The notes under the pieces: generated by a model
Database searches by the model: none
The model's input: the letters and a program-made list of their open reading frames with translations, nothing else
What the model was told of the DNA's origin: nothing
Position numbers and translations under genes: made by a program
Assembly (NCBI GenBank): GCA_031293105.1
Contig: JAUMSA010000177.1
Span: forward strand, 1 to 7,512
Source: Butyricicoccus sp.
GTDB taxonomy: Bacteria > Bacillota > Clostridia > Oscillospirales > Butyricicoccaceae
DNA length: 7,512 nt
Reading direction: 5' to 3'
Shown: in pieces, positions 1 to 5,881 of the stretch
Position numbering within the stretch: the first letter of the stretch is position 1
Layout of the letters: each line of letters opens with the position of its first letter

Positions 1-1873
1 CTTCAAAGACGCGCGGCGCGGCATTGTAGAAACTATCGGCGCAGGCGCGGTCGGCCTTCATGCCGGCAGCCAGCAAAATGGTGTCTGCTTCGAGCAGGGT
101 TTCGCCGTCCGGGCCTTCGCACAGCAGACCAGCATCGGTGACCGCCTTGGCGGTGGTGTTCACGTGGATTTTGATGTTGCTATTGCGCATATAGATCTTC
201 ATGGCGTTCTTGTGCATGAAGTAGGAATCTGCAGCCCCGTCGTCCTTCATCTCGACAATGGTGACATCCTTGCCTAGGCCGTCCAGATAAATGGCGCATT
301 CGCTGCCGACCAGACCGCCGCCCAGAATGACCACCTTTTGGCCAATAGCCGGGGTTTCCTGATGCAGGGCGTCCAGGGTTACGACCTTGTCGCTGTCGAT
401 GCCCGGGATAGGCGGCACGATGGGCTTGGCGCCCACGGCGGTGATAATCACGTCCGCCTGCAGCGCTTCGGCCTGTTCGGCGGTCAGCTCGGTGTTTAGC
501 TTGACTTCCACACCGGTCTGTGCCAGACGGCCTTCCAGCACCTTGACGAAGCGGTACATATCCTGCTTGAAGGGGATGTATTGTTCGGAGAGCAGCTGTC
601 CACCCAGACGGCTGTTCTTTTCATACAGCGTGACCGTATGCCCGCGCTGGGCTGCCGTGATGGCGGCATACATGCCGCCCGGGCCGCCGCCGACCACAAC
701 GACCTTTTTGGGAGTGGTGGCAGGCGCGCCGTAGAAGCTCTCCATCTCGTGGCCGACCACGGGGTTGAACGCGCAGCAGAAGGTGCGGTTGGTCAGGTAG
801 TTGTAGAAACAGGTAAAGCAGCGGCAGCAGCGGGTGATATCATCCTTGCGGCCGGAAAAGGCCTTTTCCGGGAAATAGGGGTCGCAGATCGACTGACGGG
901 CGATCTCGATGATATCCGCCTTGCCGGAAGCCAGGATTTCCTCCATCTGGTCCGGGTCGTTCAGGCCGCCCAGGGTCGCTACCGGGGTCTTGACATGCTT
1001 TTTGACTTCCGCCGCCAGATACACGTTGCAGCCGTGTTCGACGAACATCGACGGGTGGGTTAGCACGAATACGTCCGGGTCCTCATGCACACCGGCCGAA
1101 ACGTGGATGATGTCCACCTTGCCGTCAATGGCCTTTGCCATGGCGATGCCTTCGTCTATTCCATAACCATCCTTTGTCAGTTCGGCACCGCTCATGCGGA
1201 ATTCAATCGGGAAATTGTCGCCAACCGCTTCGCGCACCTTTTCAATGACCAGCAGCGGGAACCGCATGCGGTTTTCCAGGCTGCCGCCCCAGCGGTCAGT
1301 GCGGTGGTTCATCGAAGGCGACATAAACTGTCCGAGCAGCCAGCCGTGGCCGCCGTGAATCAGAATCATATCAAAGCCCGCCTGCTTGACGAGCGCCGCT
1401 GCATTGCCAAAGGCTTCGGCCGTGCGGAGGATTTCCTCCTCGGTCATCGCACGCACGGGCAGCCCATCCGGGTTCACTTCATCGTTGGGGCCAAGCGCAT
1501 ATTTTTCGGAAGCATGTCCGTGTCCGCGCGCGTTGGCGTATTTGCCGCCGTGGGCGAGTTCCATGACTGCTTTGCAGTTATGGCGGTGCATGGCCTTGGA
1601 TGCCTCTTTCAGCGAGGGCAGGGAGCCGATGTCATAAAGCGCCACTTCCTTGGTGTGCGTGCGGCCAACCGCATCCACGATGCCCAGGCCGATCGCCACG
1701 CTGGACAAGCCGCCGCGCGCCCGGTTTTCGTGAAACGCAACATCTTCTTTGCGCATGTGGCTGTCCGAATCCATTTCCGGATTGCTCATCGGTGCGCCGA
1801 AGATTCGATTTTTAAAGGTCACGCCCTTGATGGTGATGGGGCTGGCCAGATGGGGATAATATTTGTTTTGCAT
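1..1873 (-). CDS. NADH:flavin oxidoreductase, OYE/2,4-dienoyl-CoA reductase (BaiCD/FadH) type, FMN + [4Fe-4S] + FAD; C-terminus cut by window edge
   Basis: Read by hand from the ATG at 1871-1873, the frame stays open for 624 codons to the left edge. Relatives are about 640-670 residues, so roughly 20-45 C-terminal residues (the final FAD-binding segment) are missing. Domains in order: an OYE-type TIM barrel binding FMN (about 1-340), with HGGHGW at 173-178 and the following RWGGSLENRMRF stretch at 194-205; a [4Fe-4S] site with C349, C352, C355 and C367 (CxxCxxCx11C); a first Rossmann motif GGGPGG at 395-400 with E418 (FAD); and a nested NAD(P)H domain with GGGLVGSE at 518-525. The family passes hydride from NAD(P)H via FAD, Fe-S and FMN to an activated C=C bond in the cytoplasm. 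The usual DCR catalytic Tyr after HG is W178, so a dienoyl-CoA substrate is not assured. AAGGA at 1886-1890 lies 12 nt before the ATG, rather far. Substrate unknown; enone, bile acid or steroid reduction are options. Confidence 0.93.
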   Translation of the reverse strand, partial: MQNKYYPHLASPITIKGVTFKNRIFGAPMSNPEMDSDSHMRKEDVAFHENRARGGLSSVAIGLGIVDAVGRTHTKEVALYDIGSLPSLKEASKAMHRHNCKAVMELAHGGKYANARGHGHASEKYALGPNDEVNPDGLPVRAMTEEEILRTAEAFGNAAALVKQAGFDMILIHGGHGWLLGQFMSPSMNHRTDRWGGSLENRMRFPLLVIEKVREAVGDNFPIEFRMSGAELTKDGYGIDEGIAMAKAIDGKVDIIHVSAGVHEDPDVFVLTHPSMFVEHGCNVYLAAEVKKHVKTPVATLGGLNDPDQMEEILASGKADIIEIARQSICDPYFPEKAFSGRKDDITRCCRCFTCFYNYLTNRTFCCAFNPVVGHEMESFYGAPATTPKKVVVVGGGPGGMYAAITAAQRGHTVTLYEKNSRLGGQLLSEQYIPFKQDMYRFVKVLEGRLAQTGVEVKLNTELTAEQAEALQADVIITAVGAKPIVPPIPGIDSDKVVTLDALHQETPAIGQKVVILGGGLVGSECAIYLDGLGKDVTIVEMKDDGAADSYFMHKNAMKIYMRNSNIKIHVNTTAKAVTDAGLLCEGPDGETLLEADTILLAAGMKADRACADSFYNAAPRVFE

Positions 1874-1903
1874 AGATCAAATCATTCCTTATAAGCAGCC
1901 TTG

Positions 1904-1956
1904 TGGGGAACCGTCCGGGACGGGACCCAGTTTCTGTCGCATTCCCTTGGGGGAAT
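1904..1956 (-). promoter_or_regulatory. Structured leader upstream of the flavin oxidoreductase gene (two small inverted repeats)
   Basis: Two short stem-forming repeats lie between the terminator-like hairpin and the start codon at 1873. One is TGGG (1904-1907)/CCCA (1926-1929) enclosing CCGT (1911-1914)/ACGG (1920-1923) around a 5-nt loop. The other is ATTCCC (1941-1946)/GGGAAT (1951-1956) around TTGG. They may be mRNA leader structure or operator palindromes. I see no convincing -35/-10 pair for a separate promoter here, so the role is a guess. Confidence 0.3.
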
Positions 1957-1971
1957 ATCTGGGGAGAGTGG

Positions 1972-2010
1972 AAAAGCGGTTTTGCAGTATCATCCCGCAA
2001 AACCGCTTTT
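1972..2010 (-). terminator. Perfect 14-bp hairpin, probable intrinsic terminator after the SDR gene
   Basis: The arms at 1972-1985 and 1997-2010 are exact reverse complements (14 of 14) around an 11-nt loop. In the minus-strand transcript the 3' arm ends in CCGCUUUU and the 5' arm begins AAAAGCGG, the usual layout of a rho-independent terminator that can work in both directions. It begins 39 nt past the SDR stop codon (2050-2052). The U-run is only four long and is followed by CC, so termination may be partial, letting some transcription reach the flavin oxidoreductase gene. It could instead protect the 3' end of the upstream mRNA. Confidence 0.62.
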
Positions 2011-2049
2011 CGCAGATAGTTTGGAAAGAAAAAAACGGATCGGCAAGGA

Positions 2050-2835
2050 TTATAGAACGGTGAAGAAACCGCCATCTACGTTGATGTCAACGCCGTTTAG
2101 GTAATCGGATGCGCGGGAAGCCAGGAATACAATGGTGCCCATCAGGTCGTCCATCTCGCCCCAGCGGCCAGCCGCGATGCGACCAGTGATCTTATCGTAG
2201 AACTTGGGGTCCTTGCGCAGCTCGGCATTGACCTCGGTGGCCAAAAAGCCCGGGCAGATCGCGTTGGTCTGGATATTATACCGGCCCAGTTCGTTGGAGA
2301 AGTTGCGGGTGATGCCGATGACGCCGTGCTTGGCCGCCGTGTACGGCGGGCACTTGGCGTCCGAGGTGTAGCTGAGCGCCGAACCGATATTGATGATCTT
2401 GCCGCCGCCCTGCTTCTTCATAATGCGGGCGACTTCCTTGGACATGAAGTATACGGCATTGAGGTCCAGGTTGATGCACATATCCCAGTATTTATCCGGA
2501 TAATCGTCAAAGTCAGCAAAGGCGCTTGCGCCTGCGTTGTTGACCAGAATATCGATGCGGCCATACTGCTTCATGCACTCATCTACACAGGCCTTGCGGT
2601 AGTCTTTATCGGTCAGGTCGCCGCGCAGGAAATGCACCTGACGGCCTTCCTTTTCGATCAGCTCCTTGATCTCAGCCACGTCTTCGGTGAAGTGCGGGAT
2701 AAACAGGTCGGCACCGGCTTTGGCAAACGCAACCGCGTAGGCCATGCCCAGACCCTGGTTGGCGCCCGTAACCATGGCAACCTTCCCGTCCAGACGGAAC
2801 CAATCCAAGCTGAATCGATCAAAAACAGTAGACAT
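2050..2835 (-). CDS. Classical short-chain dehydrogenase/reductase (KduD / 20beta-HSDH-like group), 261 aa
   Basis: A cytoplasmic NAD(P)(H)-dependent dehydrogenase that interconverts a secondary alcohol and a ketone. The full classical SDR set is present: TGxxxGxG at 23-30, NNAG at 99-102, N122, S152, Y165 and K169 (YxxxK), and the PG turn at 195-196. The C-terminal stretch (GRWGEMDDLMG, ASDY, VDGG) is typical of the 2-deoxygluconate/KduD-like branch, which as I recall also holds bacterial 20beta-hydroxysteroid dehydrogenases. The 261-aa length is normal. AAAGGA at 2846-2851 is 10 nt before the ATG and supports this start. It is the last gene before a terminator-like hairpin and is separated from the transketolase pair by 87 nt holding another hairpin. 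A sugar acid, a polyol or a steroid C20 carbonyl are possible substrates; motifs cannot choose between them. The family call is firm, the substrate is not. Confidence 0.95.
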   Translation of the reverse strand: MSTVFDRFSLDWFRLDGKVAMVTGANQGLGMAYAVAFAKAGADLFIPHFTEDVAEIKELIEKEGRQVHFLRGDLTDKDYRKACVDECMKQYGRIDILVNNAGASAFADFDDYPDKYWDMCINLDLNAVYFMSKEVARIMKKQGGGKIINIGSALSYTSDAKCPPYTAAKHGVIGITRNFSNELGRYNIQTNAICPGFLATEVNAELRKDPKFYDKITGRIAAGRWGEMDDLMGTIVFLASRASDYLNGVDINVDGGFFTVL

Positions 2836-2878
2836 TTAAAACACGTCCTTTCCTGGAAAAATCAAAGTTGGGGAGAGC

Positions 2879-2907
2879 GGCGGGACGTGATGGCAGCACG
2901 CCCCGCC
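2879..2907 (-). repeat. GC-rich intercistronic hairpin between the transketolase C-subunit and SDR genes
   Basis: The arms at 2879-2889 and 2897-2907 pair over 11 positions around a 7-nt loop. On the minus-strand transcript the only imperfection is one G-U wobble. The next U-rich stretch comes well over a dozen nt downstream, so this is not a standard intrinsic terminator. It lies in the 87-nt gap (2836-2922), the first long gap in the operon. A likely role is stabilising or processing the upstream mRNA so that the transketolase and SDR cistrons are expressed at different levels; that role is inferred. Confidence 0.6.
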
Positions 2908-2922
2908 AAAGAACATGGTGGT

Positions 2923-3891
2923 TTAGATGTGCAGCATCTGCTCGAGGGCTTCGACGATGCCGTCGCGGTCCATATGATAGTAATGATAGATCGCGTCAAC
3001 CGAACCCAGGACAGCGAACTCATCGGGCATGCCGACACGCTTGAAGTTGCCCTTGTAGCTCGATTCGCACAGAACTTCGGCAACGGCGCCGCCCAGGCCG
3101 CCATTGATCGAGTGGTCTTCGACGGTGACGATGTTGCCGGTCTTCTGCGCTACACGCAGGATAGCTTCAGTATCCAGCGGCTTGATGGTGTGCATATCCA
3201 GGATGCCGATGGAAGAGCCGTGCTTTTCCTTCATCATCTTGGCTGCCATCAGGCATTCATACAGGTTGGAACCGCAGGAGATGATGTAAGCATCGGTGCC
3301 TTCGAGGGTTTCGATGGCCTTGCCGATGACCAGGTCATAGTCTTCCGCGTAAACGTTGGGCGAGCCCGCACGGTCGATGCGGATAATCATGGGGCCGACA
3401 AAGTCCATCGACTGACGGATGAACTTACAGCACTGGCCGGCGTCTGCGGGAACGACAACGGTCAGGTTGGGGATCGCGCGATAGAGCGCCAGGTCGGCGA
3501 TATCGTTATGGGTGGGGCCGCCGCCGGCGGTAACGCCCGAGTGGGTACCGATCAGACGGACATTGACGTCGTTGTAAGCGATATCGGTGTGAATCTGGTC
3601 GGCTGCACGCAGCGGAAGGAAGGGGCCGAATACCTGGGAAAATACCGTGCAGCCGGACAGAGCCAGACCCGCCGAAGCGCCAACCTGATCGGGTTCGGCG
3701 ATGCCGAAGTTGAAGCAGCGCTCGGGGAATTCTTTCAGCAGTTTGCCCGCCGAAGAAGAGGGGGCAACGTTATCCGAATAGGTGAATACAAAATCCTTGC
3801 CTTCGCAGGCCATTTTATAAAGCTCCTCGCCGTATGCTTCACGGGCGTTGGAGAGCATCATGTCAAAATCATAGGTTGTTTTCGCTGCCAT
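2923..3891 (-). CDS. Transketolase-like protein, C-terminal (pyrimidine-binding) subunit, 322 aa
   Basis: This is the partner of the N-terminal subunit encoded just upstream; together they would form one TPP/Mg-dependent transketolase-type enzyme moving or cleaving a two-carbon ketol unit. Residues about 5-175 match the pyrimidine-binding domain: FNFGIAE at 60-66, with E66 the expected TPP-activating glutamate, ADQIHTDIAYND at 97-108, THSG at 116-119 and GGGPTH at 123-128. Residues about 190-320 match the C-terminal domain (GILDMHTIKPLD at 229-240, VEDHSINGGLGG at 257-268). Length is normal for a split subunit. Differences from common transketolases: GIAEP instead of GIAEQ (P67), DQIH instead of DQIR (H101) and A132 where THxxxED has Glu. 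The start is 6 nt after the upstream stop; the AAAGG site lies inside the last codons of that gene, so translation is probably coupled. Pentose-phosphate, sulfosugar, apulose or steroid-17,20-desmolase (DesB-like) roles cannot be told apart by motif. Confidence 0.94.
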   Translation of the reverse strand: MAAKTTYDFDMMLSNAREAYGEELYKMACEGKDFVFTYSDNVAPSSSAGKLLKEFPERCFNFGIAEPDQVGASAGLALSGCTVFSQVFGPFLPLRAADQIHTDIAYNDVNVRLIGTHSGVTAGGGPTHNDIADLALYRAIPNLTVVVPADAGQCCKFIRQSMDFVGPMIIRIDRAGSPNVYAEDYDLVIGKAIETLEGTDAYIISCGSNLYECLMAAKMMKEKHGSSIGILDMHTIKPLDTEAILRVAQKTGNIVTVEDHSINGGLGGAVAEVLCESSYKGNFKRVGMPDEFAVLGSVDAIYHYYHMDRDGIVEALEQMLHI

Positions 3892-3897
3892 TTATCA

Positions 3898-4758
3898 TCA
3901 CGCCTTTCTCATTTTTGCAACGTCTGCCAGGGCGATCTTGAGGTCTTCGTCGCCGATGCCGCCGCCGTGCCACTTGTGATTGCCTTCCATGAAGGAAACG
4001 CCCTTGCCCTTGATGGTGTTGGAGATGATGAAGGTCGGACGGGCTTCCTTGGTGTAATCGAGCGGGGGCAGTTTGTCGAGTGCGGCGCAAACCTGAGCCA
4101 TGTCGTTGCCGTCCTCGATTTCAATGACATCCCAGCCAAAGGCGCGAACCTTGTCGGCAACCGGGTCGATGTTCATGATCTGCTTGGTGTTGCCGGTCAT
4201 CTGGAGCTGGTTCTTATCGAGGATGCAAACCAGGTTGTTCAGCTTATAGTGGCCGCCGGACATCAGAGCTTCCCAGTTGGTGCCTTCGTCGAATTCACCG
4301 TCGCCGATCATGACGATGACACGGTAATTTTCCTTGCGGTAGCGGGCGCCCAGGGCGTAACCGACAGCGATGGGCAGGCCGTGGCCGAGCGAACCGGCCG
4401 AAACTTCGATCTGCGGGCACTTTTTGCGGTTGGAGTGCATGCCGAACTTGTAGGTGTCCAGGCTCTCAAAGTGCTCGACCATGTAGTCCTGGGTGTACGC
4501 GCCCAGATCGGAGAAGATGGTGTACAGGGTCTCCGAGCAATGGCCCTTGGAAAGGATGAAGCGGTCGCGGCCTTCCTTATGCGGGTCCATAACATCGAAG
4601 TTTAAGTATTTGTAGTACAGCGCAACCGCAACTTCCACGATGGACAGCTCGCCGCCCAGGTGGCCCATGCCGATGCGATGGATAAAGGTTAACAGGTTGG
4701 AACGGATATCGACGCACTTGTCCTCGAGTTCCGCGATGGTTTGCAGTTTTTTACTCAT
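3898..4758 (-). CDS. Transketolase-like protein, N-terminal (TPP diphosphate-binding) subunit, 286 aa
   Basis: This subunit binds the diphosphate and Mg2+ of thiamine diphosphate and pairs with the product of the next gene. Visible landmarks in order: GHLGGELS at 32-39 (common transketolases have GHPGG), SKGH at 70-73, MHSN with H108, GSLGHG at 122-127 (usually GSLGQG, so Q to H at 126), GDGE at 152-155 with D153, and N183 in DKNQLQ, together the GDG...N diphosphate/Mg motif. NHKWHGGG near 260-267 is the conserved substrate-channel region. The length fits the usual 270-290 residues of split N-subunits. AAAGGA at 4769-4774 is 10 nt before the ATG, and the gap to the dehydrogenase gene upstream is only 20 nt, so the genes are co-transcribed. 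The nearby alternative ATG runs into a stop after four codons. It could be an ordinary two-subunit transketolase or a specialised one such as DesA-type desmolase; the dehydrogenase-rich context and lack of sugar kinases favour a specialised role. Confidence 0.95.
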   Translation of the reverse strand: MSKKLQTIAELEDKCVDIRSNLLTFIHRIGMGHLGGELSIVEVAVALYYKYLNFDVMDPHKEGRDRFILSKGHCSETLYTIFSDLGAYTQDYMVEHFESLDTYKFGMHSNRKKCPQIEVSAGSLGHGLPIAVGYALGARYRKENYRVIVMIGDGEFDEGTNWEALMSGGHYKLNNLVCILDKNQLQMTGNTKQIMNIDPVADKVRAFGWDVIEIEDGNDMAQVCAALDKLPPLDYTKEARPTFIISNTIKGKGVSFMEGNHKWHGGGIGDEDLKIALADVAKMRKA

Positions 4759-4778
4759 TTTTCACTCATCCTTTCGGT

Positions 4779-5843
4779 TTATTCGCCCTCGAACTTGTTG
4801 CAGCGAATGAGGATCTTGGGATACTTGCTGGTCAGATGCATTTTGAACGCCTCTTCGACGTCGTCGATGTCATAAACCTGCTCGTCAGACGTGAAGGCGG
4901 ACAGATCGACGTACTTGAGGTATTCGGCCGTGCGCTCAAAGTTGAAGTGTGCACAGTACATGCCCGTGATGTTGACCTGGCGCATGTAGCAGTACTCAAA
5001 CAGATTCAGCGGCATCTCGTAATCGACCGGGAACTGGGCGACATACAGGATGTTCGCATACTTGGCCGAAACCTTGAGCATGTTGACCGCAGCACTCGGA
5101 ACGGCCGAGCATTCCAGAATCACGTCATAGCCCAGGCCATTGGTGATCTCCATAGCGCGTTCAACGATGTCCTCGGTGATCGGGTTGATGATGTGCTCGA
5201 CGCCGATCTTCTTGGCCAGCTCGCAGCGGCTTTCAACCGGCTCGGACAGGGTCAGTTCGGCAGCGCCGAATTTAGCGGCGAGCTGAGCACATAGCTGGCC
5301 AATCGGGCCGCCGCCCGAAATCAGTACACGCTTGCCAACCAGCATGCCGGCCTTATCCATGGCGCGTACGGCGATGGAGAGCGGCTCCATCAGGCTGCCT
5401 TCGCGCAGGCTGACACCTTCGGGCAGCTTGCAGACCTGGGATTCATTCCAGACGACATATTCGGCCATGCACGGTTCGTTGCCGATGTTGGTGCAGTATT
5501 CGGGATGGCCGATCGAGCACTGATAGCACTTGCCGCAGTAGCCCAGGAAGTTGCCGCCCACACGGTCGCCAACCTTCAGACCCTTGGCCGTTGCATTCTT
5601 GCCCAGCTTGACGATGACGCCGGACATCTCATGGCCGATGCCGAACGGGGCATCTTCCGGCTTATTGAAGCAGCCGTCTACGACGTGCGGGTCGCTGCCG
5701 CAGATGCCGCAGTACGCAACTTTAATCAGGACTTCGTCATCCTTGAGTTCCTTGATCGGCATATCGACGATACCGACCGTACCCCGGGTTTCCGGGTTCG
5801 GGTCTTTCATATTGCCGACTCTGGTTGCACATACAACTTTCAT
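4779..5843 (-). CDS. Medium-chain zinc-dependent alcohol dehydrogenase, 354 aa
   Basis: A cytoplasmic zinc dehydrogenase oxidising or reducing a secondary alcohol/ketone pair with NAD(H). The catalytic-zinc residues are visible: C48 in GICGSD, H71-E72 in GHE and E153 in MEP. The structural-zinc lobe is complete, with C103, C106, C109 and C117 (CxxCxxCx7C). The nucleotide fold carries GGGPIG at 177-182, and an acidic E201 at the end of the second strand suggests NAD(H) over NADP(H). Length fits the sorbitol/threonine/butanediol dehydrogenase branch. AAAGGAG at 5853-5859, 9 nt from the ATG, is the clearest ribosome site in the window. The gap to the transporter gene is 38 nt. Placed directly before the transketolase pair, it probably makes or consumes the alpha-hydroxy ketone that pair acts on. 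DesC, the 20alpha-HSDH beside desAB in C. scindens, is of this general type; a polyol dehydrogenase is equally possible. Confidence 0.95.
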   Translation of the reverse strand: MKVVCATRVGNMKDPNPETRGTVGIVDMPIKELKDDEVLIKVAYCGICGSDPHVVDGCFNKPEDAPFGIGHEMSGVIVKLGKNATAKGLKVGDRVGGNFLGYCGKCYQCSIGHPEYCTNIGNEPCMAEYVVWNESQVCKLPEGVSLREGSLMEPLSIAVRAMDKAGMLVGKRVLISGGGPIGQLCAQLAAKFGAAELTLSEPVESRCELAKKIGVEHIINPITEDIVERAMEITNGLGYDVILECSAVPSAAVNMLKVSAKYANILYVAQFPVDYEMPLNLFEYCYMRQVNITGMYCAHFNFERTAEYLKYVDLSAFTSDEQVYDIDDVEEAFKMHLTSKYPKILIRCNKFEGE

Positions 5844-5881
5844 AGCTTCCGACTCCTTTGCTTGATATGGGTGAGTTTTGT

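Noticed and set aside
387..1894. Plus-strand open frames across the left 1.9 kb
   Set aside because: They are shadows of the minus-strand flavin oxidoreductase, whose 624 codons show continuous family motifs. Their own translations show no domain.
1812..2075. A minus-strand 87-codon frame across the SDR to flavin-gene gap
   Set aside because: It overlaps both flanking genes and reads through the hairpin; composition is unremarkable and no ribosome site was found.
2326..4605. A 759-codon open frame on the plus strand, antisense to the SDR and both transketolase genes
   Set aside because: It overlaps three genes with clear family motifs, has no ribosome site at its start and shows no recognisable domain. 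Long antisense frames arise readily opposite G+C-biased codons.
2923..4758. 1-deoxyxylulose-5-phosphate synthase or a 2-oxoacid dehydrogenase E1 pair
   Set aside because: DXS is a single chain of about 620 residues. E1 alpha/beta pairs lack the SKGH and GSLGxG transketolase signatures seen here, and no E2/E3 genes are nearby.
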